This document shows, in pieces, positions 48,317 through 58,128 of a DNA stretch of 64,000 nt; position 1 is the stretch's first letter; each line of letters begins with the position of its first letter. Source of the DNA: VFMC01 sp963791635 (GTDB lineage Bacteria; Actinomycetota; Acidimicrobiia; Acidimicrobiales; Ilumatobacteraceae); contig CAWBTC010000007.1 in the NCBI GenBank assembly GCA_963791635.1, positions 1 to 64,000 on the forward strand, in the 5' to 3' direction. The translations under genes were made by a program, and so were the position numbers. The notes beneath the pieces were generated by a model, which searched no databases, had not been told where the DNA came from, and saw only the letters and a program-made list of their open reading frames with translations.

Positions 48317-49252
48317 ATGGTCGCCGGCCTCACCTCCTTCGTTCCCAGCTCATCAGCACCATCGGCACCATCAGCACCATCGGGAGCATCGGGAGCATCG
48401 GCACGGCTCGCGAGCGGTCGCCCGTTGCGGGTGGTCGACGCCGATGCCCGGGCTCGGCTGGCAGCACTCGTCCCGAAGTTGGCCCCGGCCACGATGGCGG
48501 CCGACCGTGTGGTGCCTGTGCACCCTGCGCTCGCCGCCGTGTTGCCCCAGGGGCTGGTGCAGGGCAGCACGGTCGGCTGCACCGGTGCATCGGCCATGTC
48601 GCTGGCACTGCTGATGGTGGCCGAGGCCTCCCAGCGTGGCGCCTGGGTGGGCATCGCCGGTCTGCCCGGCTTGGGTGTGCAGGCCGCGGGTGAAGCTGGG
48701 GTCGATGTGGAACGGATGGTGGCCGTGCGCGAGCAGCGACTCCTCGACGACGGCACCTGGGGCCAGGTGTTGGCGGCGATGGTCGATGGCTTCGATCTCG
48801 TGCTGATCGGGCCTGGCGTGCAGGTGCGCGCTGGTACGGCGCGCCGGTTGCAGGCGCGGGCCCAGCCGCGAGGTGTCGTGTTGGTGCTGGCCGGTGAGGT
48901 GCCCGGATTCGCGACCGACCTGCAGGTGCGCACGGATGCCGAGTGGGACGGGCTCGGTGATGGCCACGGGCATCTGCGTGCCCGGCGCGTGGGCGTGGAG
49001 GTGCACGGTCGCCGGGTGCCCCGCCCGCGCCGTGACGAACTGTGGTTCCCTGCGTTCGACGGTCGAATCGCCTCGGTGCGCGACGTCGTTTCCAGCAGTT
49101 CCAGTAGTTCCAGTAGTTCCAGTAGTTCCGGGAGTTCCAGTAGTTCCGGGAGTTCCAGTAGTTCCGGGAGCTCGTCTGGCGACATCGCCCGCGATGCCTC
49201 GGTGCCTGACACGATCGTCGCTCCCGCAGTGACGCTCGAGCGTGCCGGCTGA
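48317..49252 (+). CDS. imuA': ImuA'-like RecA-related protein of the mutagenesis cassette
   Basis: A 311-residue RecA-superfamily relative lacking a true Walker A. It has LRVVDADARARLAALVPKLAPATMAADRVVPVHPALAAVLP, LVQGSTVGCTGASAMSLALLMVAEAS and DGFDLVLIGPGVQV. In other actinobacteria ImuA' helps ImuB and DnaE2 bypass DNA lesions. The C-terminal 50 residues are mostly Ser/Gly, encoded by a tandem repeat. It follows the SOS box, and imuB starts 11 bases after it. GTG at 48311 is an alternative start. Confidence 0.85.
   Translation: MVAGLTSFVPSSSAPSAPSAPSGASGASARLASGRPLRVVDADARARLAALVPKLAPATMAADRVVPVHPALAAVLPQGLVQGSTVGCTGASAMSLALLMVAEASQRGAWVGIAGLPGLGVQAAGEAGVDVERMVAVREQRLLDDGTWGQVLAAMVDGFDLVLIGPGVQVRAGTARRLQARAQPRGVVLVLAGEVPGFATDLQVRTDAEWDGLGDGHGHLRARRVGVEVHGRRVPRPRRDELWFPAFDGRIASVRDVVSSSSSSSSSSSSSGSSSSSGSSSSSGSSSGDIARDASVPDTIVAPAVTLERAG
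49090..49170 (+). repeat. AGTTCC-type tandem repeat inside imuA'
   Basis: Copies of AGTTCCAGT and AGTTCCGGG alternate over 80 bases and encode a Ser/Gly run in the tail of ImuA'. Such a tract can change length without loss of frame because units are multiples of three bases. Confidence 0.85.
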
Positions 49253-49263
49253 GACGCGGTGTG

Positions 49264-51009
49264 ATGGCCCCGCCGCGTCTTGCAGTGCTGTGGTGCCCGC
49301 AGTGGTCGATCGTCGCCGCCGGTGCAGCGGTCGACGAGCCGGTGGCGGTGCTGCATGCCAATCGTGTCGTCGCCCGATCCACAGCGGCAGCGACTGCTGG
49401 GGTGCGCCTCGGGTTGCGGCGTCGTGAGGCACAGGCGCGCTGTCCCGAGGTGCGGCTCGTCCCGCACGAGCCGCTCGTCGATCGGCGTGCGTTCCAACCC
49501 GTCGCTGAGGCCGTCGCCCGTTTCGTCCCGCGGATCGAGCTCCACCGGGCCGGCACCCTGATCTTCCACACGCGCGGGCCTTCGCGATACTTCGGTGGTG
49601 ATCAGGCGATGGCCGAGCGTGTGTTGGCCGCCGTCGACGCGGTGCTCGGCGACGCGCTGCGTGCCGCCGGCCCGCCAGGTCTCGGCATCGCCGACGGCCG
49701 CTTCGCAGCGCAGGTGGCTGCCCAGTCCGCCGCTCGTGCCCGGGGAGCGACGGGCGTCGGTCCGGCATCGTCGACGGCGCGCGAGCGGATCACCGTCGTG
49801 TCACCGGGCGCGTCGCCCGTCTTCCTTGCACCGCTGCCGTTGCGCTGGTTGCTCGATGCAGGAGAGGTGGCGTCCGAGCTCGTCGAGCTCGTCGCCCGAC
49901 TGGGGATACGCACCCTCGGCGAACTTGCAACGCTGCATGAGGCTGACGTGCTTGCTCGCTTCGGCCGATCGGGCACCGCAGCGTGGCACATGGCTGCAGG
50001 CAGCGACGGTCGTCTCGTCGGCACCGAGGACCCACCCGTTGGCCTGGCCGTGGTGCAGCACTTCGACACACCCGTGCAGCACCTCGACGCGGTGGTGTTC
50101 ACCGGTCGCCAGCTCGCGGAGCAGTTGGTGGGCGCGTTGGCCGAGGCGGGGCGGGTGTGCACCCAGTTCGTGGCCGTCGCCGAGACCGACCACGGCGAGA
50201 CGTCCGAGCGGCTGTGGTCGATGTCCACCGGGTTCACCGCGGCCGCGATGGTGGAACGCATCCGCTGGCAGCTCGACGGCTGGGCGCGTCTCGACGCGGC
50301 GGCGCTGGAGCGGGCCAACGACTCCGACGACCTCGGAGATCCGGATCTCGACCCGTTGGCCGTGTCGGGGGTGGCCACCACAGGGATCATCCAGCTCCGC
50401 ATCGAACCCACCGAGGTGCGCCCCGACGAGGGCGTGCAGCTCGGGCTGTGGGGTGGCCGCAGTCAGGCCGACGACTGGGCACAGCGGGCTGCGACCCGCC
50501 TCGCGGGGTTGGTGGGCGACGATCAGGTGGTGGTGGCCGAGTGGCGTGGTGGACGCCACCCCACCGACGTGCACCGATGGATCCCTGCCTCGCTCAGCAC
50601 CCGGCTCGATCCCGGTGCGCGTCCTGCCGGCATGCGTCCTGCCGGCACAGCACCGACCGGCACAGCACCGACAGCGCGTCGCCCGCCGTGGCCCGGTGGA
50701 TTGCCGATGCCGTCACCGGCAACGGTGCACACCGAACCGGTACCCGTCAGCGTGGTCGACCACCGCGGGCGGCCGGTCACGGTGAGCGGCCGAGGCGCGG
50801 TGAGCACCGCACCGGCACGGGTGTGCATGCCCGGCGGCGAGCGCATGAGAATCGTCGCATGGGCCGGGCCGTGGGTGGTGGACGAGCACTGGTGGGACCA
50901 CGCTCGCCACCGGCGCCTGGCCCGTTTTCAGTTGCTCACCGCCGACGGCCAGGCACACCTGGCGGCGATCGAGCGGAGCAGGTGGTGGCTGATGGCCGCC
51001 TACGACTGA
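49264..51009 (+). CDS. imuB: ImuB, catalytically inactive Y-family polymerase homologue
   Basis: A 581-residue Y-family relative. It has the PRLAVLWCPQWSIVAAG start; the usual catalytic Asp is replaced (WCPQWS), which fits ImuB rather than a working polymerase. LLDAGEVASELVELVARLGIRTLGELA is the helix-hairpin-helix. The clamp-binding motif QLGLWGG is near residue 395, as in mycobacterial ImuB. It bridges the DNA clamp, ImuA' and DnaE2. DnaE2 itself is not in the window. The ATG at 49264 follows ImuA' closely. Confidence 0.9.
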   Translation: MAPPRLAVLWCPQWSIVAAGAAVDEPVAVLHANRVVARSTAAATAGVRLGLRRREAQARCPEVRLVPHEPLVDRRAFQPVAEAVARFVPRIELHRAGTLIFHTRGPSRYFGGDQAMAERVLAAVDAVLGDALRAAGPPGLGIADGRFAAQVAAQSAARARGATGVGPASSTARERITVVSPGASPVFLAPLPLRWLLDAGEVASELVELVARLGIRTLGELATLHEADVLARFGRSGTAAWHMAAGSDGRLVGTEDPPVGLAVVQHFDTPVQHLDAVVFTGRQLAEQLVGALAEAGRVCTQFVAVAETDHGETSERLWSMSTGFTAAAMVERIRWQLDGWARLDAAALERANDSDDLGDPDLDPLAVSGVATTGIIQLRIEPTEVRPDEGVQLGLWGGRSQADDWAQRAATRLAGLVGDDQVVVAEWRGGRHPTDVHRWIPASLSTRLDPGARPAGMRPAGTAPTGTAPTARRPPWPGGLPMPSPATVHTEPVPVSVVDHRGRPVTVSGRGAVSTAPARVCMPGGERMRIVAWAGPWVVDEHWWDHARHRRLARFQLLTADGQAHLAAIERSRWWLMAAYD

Positions 51010-51037
51010 GCGCGAACCCAGCGCGGACAGCACGAAC

Positions 51038-51805
51038 CTACGCGGAAACCAGCTTTCGGTTCTCACGGTCATCGATCTCCGAACGCAGGAGATCGGTGCT
51101 GAGGCGGAAGCCCACACCGCGCACGGTGTGGATGAACCGCAGCTCGGGTGCCAGCTTCTGCAGCTTGCGACGCAGGTTCGACAGATGCACGTCCACCACG
51201 TGGGTGTCGCCCACCCAGTTCGGACCCCACACCTCTTCGAGGAGCTGGGTGCGAGCACGTACCTCGGCGGGATGACGGCACAGTTGCTCGAACAACGCGA
51301 ACTCGATGCGGGTGACGGGAACGTCTTGGCCGTGGACCTGGATCTCCTTGCGCCCGACGTCGACCGTGAGCGGCCCGATGTTGATCAACGATGCTGCCAT
51401 CGGGTCCCAGCGGGTATGGACGTTGCGGGGACGGCGCAGCAGTGCCTGACAACGAGCCGCCAGCTCGTCGGGGGTCACTGGCACCGACACGACATCGTCG
51501 GCTCCGGCTCGAAGCGCACGGATGCGCATCGCGTCGGCATCGGGGGGTGCAATGCCGACGATGTATGCGTCCGTGAGTCCACGAACGGTGTCGAAGAGGC
51601 TGCCGCCCTTCGGGCTCGGCAGCTCGAGGTCCACCATGATCACGTCAGGGGAGAACGATTCGGCGAGCATGAGCGCAGCAGACCCTTCAGTCGTCGCGCT
51701 CACCGAGAATCCGCGCTCTCGGAGTGCCACACCAGCGACGCGACGCAACAAAGCGTCGTTCACTGCGAGGAGCACCCGAGGTGCCAGTTGTGCGTCTGGT
51801 TCCAT
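51038..51805 (-). CDS. OmpR-family response regulator
   Basis: A 255-residue regulator. The receiver domain is RVLLAVNDALLRRVAGVALRERG, the phospho-acceptor Asp in VIMVDLELPSPKGG and the Lys switch replaced by VSVPVTPDEL. The C-terminal winged helix is PLTVDVGRKEIQVHGQDVPVTRIEFALFEQLCRHP, VVDVHLSNLRRKLQK and IHTVRGVGFRL. The receiver lacks the usual Lys and the first acidic pair is Asn-Asp, so it may not need a kinase. No histidine kinase is adjacent. Confidence 0.9.
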   Translation of the reverse strand: MEPDAQLAPRVLLAVNDALLRRVAGVALRERGFSVSATTEGSAALMLAESFSPDVIMVDLELPSPKGGSLFDTVRGLTDAYIVGIAPPDADAMRIRALRAGADDVVSVPVTPDELAARCQALLRRPRNVHTRWDPMAASLINIGPLTVDVGRKEIQVHGQDVPVTRIEFALFEQLCRHPAEVRARTQLLEEVWGPNWVGDTHVVDVHLSNLRRKLQKLAPELRFIHTVRGVGFRLSTDLLRSEIDDRENRKLVSA

Positions 51806-52166
51806 CCCTGTTGTTTCTCCGCCTTGTTGCGATTGGGAGGTCCCTTCCCAACCGTGGTCACAGGAGGTATCGGTCGTAGCCAGGCGAAACTGGAGCGACA
51901 ATTTCGACCGGTGGTGTTGGTCGTTGCCGAACGTGGCGAGAACCAGGACAGCGCGGGATCGGACCCTCGGTCGTGCAGGATCGCTACGGGTATCCGGACC
52001 AGGGGCGGAGCGTCGATGAAGGGCGAGCGACCATCACCGGTGGGGTCATCGATGAGCTGATCGACCTCTGGTCGAAGGGCGGTCCAGCGAGCGTTCCGAC
52101 ACCGGTCGAGCGAGGGGCCGACAGCGGTCGAGCAGTGCCGGAGCACCTGCCCCCTAGCCTGACAAC
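51806..52166. other. divergent intergenic region with inverted repeat
   Basis: This 361-base region separates the response regulator (minus) from the NUDIX-GNAT gene (plus). It contains the ribosome site GGCGGA for the regulator and an inverted repeat TTGGGA-7-TCCCAA (51833-51851) just ahead of it. No gene seen. Confidence 0.4.
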
Positions 52167-53201
52167 ATGCGCGAACGCACGTCCGGAACCCCCCGTCACG
52201 AGCCGCTCGTCTGGGACCCGACGAGCGATCTCACGGCGTTCGTGCGCGCACAGGTGCTCGCCCGAACTCCGGTGGACGCACGTGAACGTACGGCGATCGA
52301 GCAGTTCGTCCAGTATCTCGACCACCTCGACCACCCCTTCCTGGAGCGGGCTGACCGTGTGCACGTCACCGGGTCGGCGCTCGTGGTGGGCGACAAGGGT
52401 GTGGTGCTGCACATGCACAAACGGCTCGGACTGTGGCTGCAGCCTGGCGGGCACATCGAGCCCGGGGAGACGCCCTGGGATGGTGCGCTCCGCGAAGCGG
52501 CCGAGGAGACCGGTCTCCCGGTGAGCTTCGTTGGCGACGCGCCGCACCTCGTCCACGTCGACGTGCACCCAGGACCGCGCAAGCACACCCATCTCGACCT
52601 CCGGTACCTCATCACCGCTCCGCCTGTCGCACCACGGCCGCCGGAGGGCGAGAGCCAGGACGTGCGCTGGTTCCCCTGGTACCAGGCAATCGCGATCGCC
52701 GAGCCCGGCCTCGAGGGAGCGCTGCGTTCATTGCAGCCTGGTACCCCGGTGGTGCGTCCCGTCCGGGCAAACGATGCCGCCGATCTCGCATCGGTGTACG
52801 TGCGGTCGCGTGAGTTCGGCCTTCCCGACGTGCCGTGCATCCATTCACGCAGCGAGGTGCGCCGCTGGTTCGGCGACGAGGTGATCGGTCACGCCGAGGT
52901 CACCGTGGCCGAAGTGGACGGCACGGTGGTGGCGCTGATGGTGCTCGAGGCGGGCGCGGGCGGGCGCGGGTGGATCGAGCAGCTGTACGTCGATCCGACG
53001 TGGATCGGCGCGGGCCTTGGCACGCGATTGCTCGACCGGGCGATCCTACGGTTCCCGGACGGTGTCGAGCTGTGGACGTTCCAGGCGAACGCTCGGGCCC
53101 GGGCGTTCTACGAGCGAGCCGGCTTCGTCGTGGCCGAAGAGACCGACGGCCGGGGCAACGAAGAGCGTGCCCCGGATGTCAGGTATGTGCGGACGCCGTG
53201 A
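52167..53201 (+). CDS. NUDIX hydrolase-GNAT acetyltransferase fusion
   Basis: A 344-residue two-domain protein. The NUDIX box at about 95-118 is complete: GGHIEPGETPWDGALREA followed by AEETGL. The second half is a GNAT N-acetyltransferase: VVRPVRANDAADLASVYVRSREFG and GRGWIEQLYVDPTWIGAGLGTRLLDRAI with the acetyl-CoA loop, then NARARAFYERAGFV. It probably cleans up or acetylates a nucleotide-type small molecule; substrates are unknown. The following PH gene begins within its stop. Confidence 0.88.
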   Translation: MRERTSGTPRHEPLVWDPTSDLTAFVRAQVLARTPVDARERTAIEQFVQYLDHLDHPFLERADRVHVTGSALVVGDKGVVLHMHKRLGLWLQPGGHIEPGETPWDGALREAAEETGLPVSFVGDAPHLVHVDVHPGPRKHTHLDLRYLITAPPVAPRPPEGESQDVRWFPWYQAIAIAEPGLEGALRSLQPGTPVVRPVRANDAADLASVYVRSREFGLPDVPCIHSRSEVRRWFGDEVIGHAEVTVAEVDGTVVALMVLEAGAGGRGWIEQLYVDPTWIGAGLGTRLLDRAILRFPDGVELWTFQANARARAFYERAGFVVAEETDGRGNEERAPDVRYVRTP

Positions 53202-53716
53202 TGACACCGGTGCCCGAGCTGCCAGAGGATCATGTCGAGCCGGTCGTGCAGCATGAGTTCCATCGCCTGCACCCGACCGCGCCGCTGATCTGGCGAGCCG
53301 TCTCCGTCGGGTGGGCCGCCACCGTCGGATTGGCCGGAATCGGCATCGCCGCGGCAGCCGGTGGCAGGTCTGGCGCTGCCGCGGTCGGCGCCGTCGCAGC
53401 CGCGGTCGTGGCGTTCGCCTGGTGGTTCCCAGGTCGCCGCTACCGCCACTGGCAGTACCGCATCGGTGACGACGCGCTCGAGCTGCGCCGGGGCGTGTGG
53501 TTCCGCACCACTGCCGCTGTGCCGTTCCATCGGATCCAACAGATCGATGTGGAGCAGGGACCGTTGCAGCGACGTCACGAGGTGGTCACCCTCCGCCTGC
53601 GGACTGCGGCCGCAGCGAGCGAGGGCACCGTGCCGCACCTCGCTGCAGCCGAGGCCGACCGGCTGCGGACCCAGCTGCTCGCGATCGCTCGGCAGGCGGC
53701 TGATGACGGGATCTGA
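53201..53716 (+). CDS. bacterial PH-domain membrane protein (YdbS-like)
   Basis: A 171-residue protein with two hydrophobic spans (about 29-53 and 58-73) and a bPH2 (DUF304) domain: YRIGDDALELRRGVWFRTTAAVPFHRIQQIDVEQGPLQRRHEVVTLRLRTA. The RIQQIDVEQGPLQRR motif is the hallmark. It begins in the stop of the NUDIX-GNAT gene (TGATG) and overlaps the next by 14 bases. YdbS/YdbT pairs in Bacillus protect against bacteriocins; here the role is inferred. Confidence 0.85.
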   Translation: MTPVPELPEDHVEPVVQHEFHRLHPTAPLIWRAVSVGWAATVGLAGIGIAAAAGGRSGAAAVGAVAAAVVAFAWWFPGRRYRHWQYRIGDDALELRRGVWFRTTAAVPFHRIQQIDVEQGPLQRRHEVVTLRLRTAAAASEGTVPHLAAAEADRLRTQLLAIARQAADDGI

Positions 53717-55235
53717 CACCGGCGGCGCGGGCGGCGCTGGAGTCGTGCCAACCCCGTCAACCCCGCCAGCCCCGTCAGCCCCGTCAGCCCCGTCAGCCCC
53801 GCCAGCCCCGCACGCAGTCCCGGCAGTCGCGACGGCGATCGATGCGCCCGTCGGTGGCCGCCGGCTGCACCCCGTGTCGCCCGTGGTCGATGTGATCGCC
53901 TGGCTCCCGCGGATGTGGCCTCTGGCGTTGCTCGCGTTGTCGCGATCCGGGGGACCGCTGGTGCTCGCCGCCGCACTGGCGGTGTTCGCCACGATCGGCG
54001 CGGTGCGGTGGTGGACCACCACGTATGCGTTCGACGGGCGTGAGCTCGTCGTCGCGAGTGGGCTCTGGAACCGAACCGTGCGGCGCGCACCGGTCGAGCG
54101 GGTGCAGCAGGTGGACGTCGTGCGCAAGCTTCGCCATCAGGCGCTGGGTGTCGCGCAGGTGCGCGTGAAGCTCGCCGATGCCGGCCCGCTCGGGGGTGAT
54201 GTCAAGCTCGACGTGTTGTCGAACGCTGCGGCGGAGACGATGAAGTCAGCGCTCGAGCACGCACGTCGAACGGTGGCGCTCGGCGGCGACGTTGCCGCGA
54301 CGGTACCGCCACCCCCGGAGCACGAACTCGTGTGCTTGTCCGACGGACTCTTGGCGCTCGGCGGGGTGAGTGGGGCCTCGTTGTTGTTGGTTCCGGCGGG
54401 CGTGTTCGCGCTGATGAGCGTCCTCGACGATGTCCGACTCGGTGACGATGCGGAACGCGTGGCGACCGGTCTCCCGCTCGCGGTGACGGCTGCAGCATTC
54501 GTCGTGATCTCGATCGCAACAGCTGCAGTCGTGTCGGTCCTGCGCTTCCACGGCTACCGGATGGTCCGTCGCTCCACTGATCTCGTGATCGAACGCGGGT
54601 TGCTCGAGCGGAGGGCGACGGTGTTGCCACTCGCGTGGGTGCAGGTGGTGACGATGCATCAGAACCTCGTCCGTCGCCGGTTGGGTCTGGCATCGGTGCA
54701 CGTCGCGACGGCGGGTCGCAGCACCGAGGAGGGCAGTGGCAGCGCCAACGACTCGGTGCCCGTCGTCGGACTCGCCGGCGCCATGGTGGTCGTCGGGGTG
54801 GCGATGGGAGAGCGCACGCTGCCTGCAGCAGATCGGGCGACGGTGAGCGTGGCGGTGCACCGCCTCACACGCCGCCACGCAGCGTTTGCCGCGCTGGTCA
54901 TGTGCTGGGTGCCGTTCGCCATCGGTGTTCGCTGGTCGTGGATGCTGGTGCTCGGAGCGGTGTTCGGCGCCTGGTTCGGTCGCCACGTAGGTCGGGCTCG
55001 TCGTCACGGGATCGGCGAGGACGCGCTGGTGATCGAACGCGGGGTGCTGGCCTGGAGCTCGACCGTCGTGCCGCTCGACCGGGTGCAGAGTTGGACGGTC
55101 ACACAGAGCCCCTTGCAGCGCCGCCACGATCTGCACCACGTGTCGGTGCACGTGAGCGGCGCGCGAGCCGTGTCGGTGCTCGACGTGACGTCGTCGCAGC
55201 GAGATGCGCTGATCGGTGCGCTCGCGACCCGCTGA
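53703..55235 (+). CDS. bacterial PH-domain membrane protein (YdbT-like, multi-domain)
   Basis: A 510-residue membrane protein containing three bPH2 modules: RELVVASGLWNRTVRRAPVERVQQVDVVRKLRHQALGVAQV, DLVIERGLLERRATVLPLAWVQVVTMHQNLVRRRLGL and ALVIERGVLAWSSTVVPLDRVQSWTVTQSPLQRRHDL. Hydrophobic pairs separate them. The N-terminal linker is Pro/Ala/Ser-rich, encoded by a short tandem repeat near 53,757-53,812. It pairs with the smaller PH gene before it. Confidence 0.85.
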   Translation: MTGSDTGGAGGAGVVPTPSTPPAPSAPSAPSAPPAPHAVPAVATAIDAPVGGRRLHPVSPVVDVIAWLPRMWPLALLALSRSGGPLVLAAALAVFATIGAVRWWTTTYAFDGRELVVASGLWNRTVRRAPVERVQQVDVVRKLRHQALGVAQVRVKLADAGPLGGDVKLDVLSNAAAETMKSALEHARRTVALGGDVAATVPPPPEHELVCLSDGLLALGGVSGASLLLVPAGVFALMSVLDDVRLGDDAERVATGLPLAVTAAAFVVISIATAAVVSVLRFHGYRMVRRSTDLVIERGLLERRATVLPLAWVQVVTMHQNLVRRRLGLASVHVATAGRSTEEGSGSANDSVPVVGLAGAMVVVGVAMGERTLPAADRATVSVAVHRLTRRHAAFAALVMCWVPFAIGVRWSWMLVLGAVFGAWFGRHVGRARRHGIGEDALVIERGVLAWSSTVVPLDRVQSWTVTQSPLQRRHDLHHVSVHVSGARAVSVLDVTSSQRDALIGALATR

Positions 55236-55349
55236 ACGCCGCACCGATCGGTTTCGTGTGCGCCGGCGATCCCGATGTCGAACGGTCGCCGCGCGGGTGT
55301 CGCGGCCGGGGATCGGACTCGTGGAACATGCGCGCTAGGGTTCCACGCT

Positions 55350-56348
55350 GTGGCAACTCTGGCCTTGGTGGCGGCACATGCGAACGTGGGGATCGGCACG
55401 GTGTCACGGGTGCTCAACGACAGCCCCAACGTGAGCCCTGAGATGCGCGAACGGGTGCTCAGGTCGATGGGTGAGGTCGGGTACTCGCCGAGCAAGAAAA
55501 AGCGTCTTGGCCAGGGGCGACGTGGTGGTCTGATCGGAGTGCTGGTCACCTACTTCGACGAACCGTCGGCCTATCAGCGGCTCCGTGGGATCGTGGCCCG
55601 ACTCCAACCGCACGGCTACGAGGTGGTGCTGTTCAACGTGGCCGCTCCCGCCCAGGTGGCGGAACGACTCATGGAAATTCCCACGTACCACCTGGATGGC
55701 TTGATCGTCATCTCGCTGCCGTTGAGCGATGCCGACGGCGACCGGATCGCATCGGCATCGTTTCCCGTGGTGCTCATCGACACCACCGCGTCGCAGCTGC
55801 CGAGCGTGGGCATCGATGACCGTCTCGGCGGCCAGATCGCGACGCAGCATCTCGTCGATCTCGGCCACACCAGAATCGCCTTCGTCGGTGAGCCGCCGAA
55901 CAACGCCTTCGGTTTCGTGGCGAGCGTGCGCCGTGAGGAGGGCTACCGGCGCGTGCTCGAACAGGCCGGCATCGAACCCGTGCCGGAGCTCGTCCGCTAT
56001 GGCGCGCACCTCCGCTCGGCCGCCAAGCAGATGACGCTCGACCTGTTGTCGATCAGCGATCCGCCCACCGCCGTCGTCGCCACCAGCGACGTGCAGGCGG
56101 TCGGTGTGCTGGAAGCGGCCGCAGCGCTCGGTCGGCGGGTCCCCGACGACCTGGCGGTGATCGGCTACGACGACATCGAGCTCGCCTCGTTGATGAACCT
56201 CACCACGGTGCGCCAGCCGCTCGAGGGCTCGGGGCGTCGTGGCGCCGATCTGTTGCTCGAGGCCATCTCCTCCACCGGCCGACCGCAGCTGAACGAAGAG
56301 CTGCAGATCGAGCTCGTCGTGCGTTCCACGACCGGCCCGCGGAGATGA
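55350..56348 (+). CDS. LacI-family transcriptional regulator
   Basis: A 332-residue regulator starting with GTG (VATLALVAAHANVGIGTVSRVLNDSPNVSPEMRERVL). The LacI headpiece is complete. The periplasmic-binding-like core has QRLRGIVARLQPHGYEVVLFNV, VVLIDTTASQLPSVGIDDRLGG and VIGYDDIELASLMNLTTVRQPLEGSGR. It heads the sugar locus, its stop overlapping the first GH13 gene. An effector sugar, probably a glucoside, would release it from DNA. Confidence 0.92.
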   Translation: MATLALVAAHANVGIGTVSRVLNDSPNVSPEMRERVLRSMGEVGYSPSKKKRLGQGRRGGLIGVLVTYFDEPSAYQRLRGIVARLQPHGYEVVLFNVAAPAQVAERLMEIPTYHLDGLIVISLPLSDADGDRIASASFPVVLIDTTASQLPSVGIDDRLGGQIATQHLVDLGHTRIAFVGEPPNNAFGFVASVRREEGYRRVLEQAGIEPVPELVRYGAHLRSAAKQMTLDLLSISDPPTAVVATSDVQAVGVLEAAAALGRRVPDDLAVIGYDDIELASLMNLTTVRQPLEGSGRRGADLLLEAISSTGRPQLNEELQIELVVRSTTGPRR

Positions 56349-58113
56349 TCCCGGCCGTTCCGACTGATCGATCCGCTGCTGCGTCTCCTTGGTGGCGCGA
56401 CGCAATCGTCTACCAGGTGTACGTGCGCTCCTTCGCCGATGCCGACGGCGACGGCATCGGTGACCTCGCCGGCATCATCGACCGGCTCGACCATCTGGAG
56501 TCACTCGGTGTCGATGCCGTGTGGCTCACCCCGTGCTACCCGTCGCCGCAGCTCGATCATGGCTACGACGTCGCCGACTACTTCGACATCGAGCCGATGT
56601 ATGGCAACCTCGCCACCTTCGACCGGCTGGTCGACATGGCGAAGGCTCGGTCGATCCGGGTCCTGATGGACGTGGTGCCCAACCACTGCAGCTCGCGGCA
56701 CAGCTGGTTCCAGGCTGCCCTCGCTGCGCCGCCGGGCAGCCCCGAGCGGGCCCGGTTCTACTTCCGCGACGGTCGTGGCCACGACGGCGATCTGCCGCCG
56801 AACAACTGGCGGTCGGTGTTCGGCGGGACCACGTGGACACGGGTCACCGAGGCCGACGGAACGCCCGGCCAGTGGTACCTCCACACCTTCGCGCCGTCGC
56901 AGCCCGACTTCGACTGGTCGTGTCCCGACGTGAGCGCGATGTTCGAGGCGATGTTCACGTTCTGGTTCGACCGTGGGGTGGAGGGCTTCCGCGTCGATGC
57001 CGTGACGGTAGTGGGCAAGGCCCCCGGGCTCCCCGATGCGCCCCCGACGCCGGCTGGCACGGCTGAGAACGATGAGTGGTCGCACAACCCGTTCACGGTG
57101 TTCTGGCCCTCGGCGCACGACCATTGGCGTCGCCTGCGCAGCCTGATCGATCGCTACGAGGCCGCCCATCCCGGACGCGCACTCGTGACCGTGAGCGAGG
57201 CGTACACGCCCGACCGGCCAGATCTGCTCCTGCAGTACGTGAACCCCGAGGAGTTCCACCAGTCGTTCTGCTTCGACCTGATGCTCGCGCCGTGGCGGGT
57301 CGACACGCTGCGATCCACGATCGAGCCGGTCTACGACGCGCTCACCGCGGCAGGCGCTCCGCTCACGTGGACGATCAACAACCACGACACGCAGCGCTCG
57401 GTCACTCGATACGGCCGAGCCAACGCCGCCGACATGTCGAGCTGGACGAAGAACAACCTCGTGTACACCGGAGGCCCGGTCGACCTCGCACTCGGCACCA
57501 TGCGCGCCCGTGCGGCGATCACGATGATGGCGGCACTGCCCGGCTCGCTGTACCTCTACCAAGGAGAGGAGCTCGGTCTGCCCGAGGTGCTCGATCTGCC
57601 CGACGCGGCGCGACAGGATCCGATCTTCGTGCGCACCGACGGGCGCGAGCCCGGGCGCGACGGCTGTCGTATCCCGCTGCCGTGGACACGCGACACCACC
57701 ACGTCGTTCGGCTTCTCCGACGGCGCGTCGCACTCGTCGCCGCCGTCGCCGCCGTCGCCGCCGTGGTTGCCCCAGCCGGCCGATTGGGGCACGTACAGCG
57801 TGGAGAGCCAGGAGCACGAGCCGACGTCGATGCTCGCGCTCTACCGAGGGGTGCTGCGTGCGCGCCGATCACAGCTCGATCCCCGAGCGGGTCTGTCGTT
57901 CATCGACGTGGAGCACCCCGATCTGCTCGCATTCCGGCGCGGTGACGTGATCGTGGTGCTCAACGTGGGTGACTCCGAGATCGACATCGCGGAGAGATCG
58001 CGAGCGAGCTCGCCGGATTCGGTGCTGCACGGGTCGTGCTCACGTCCGCGCCCGATGACCACGATGCCGGCCGCGTGCCGGGGAACACCTGCTGCTGGCT
58101 CGCGCCAGCCTGA
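56345..58113 (+). CDS. GH13 alpha-glucosidase/amylase, one frameshift near 3' end
   Basis: A 590-residue family 13 glycoside hydrolase. Catalytic motifs are DVVPNHCSS, the nucleophile in GVEGFRVDAVTVVG, the acid/base in ALVTVSEAYTPD and the transition-state Asp in WTINNHDTQRSV. One inserted base near 57,995 disrupts the end; the restored frame ends TCCWLAPA at 58,113. If the frameshift is real the protein runs to 58,351 out of frame. A Pro-rich insert (SPPSPPSPP) at about 462 is encoded by a short repeat. It overlaps the LacI stop and precedes a paralogue. Confidence 0.9.
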
Positions 58114-58128
58114 TCTCGAGGAGCCGCG

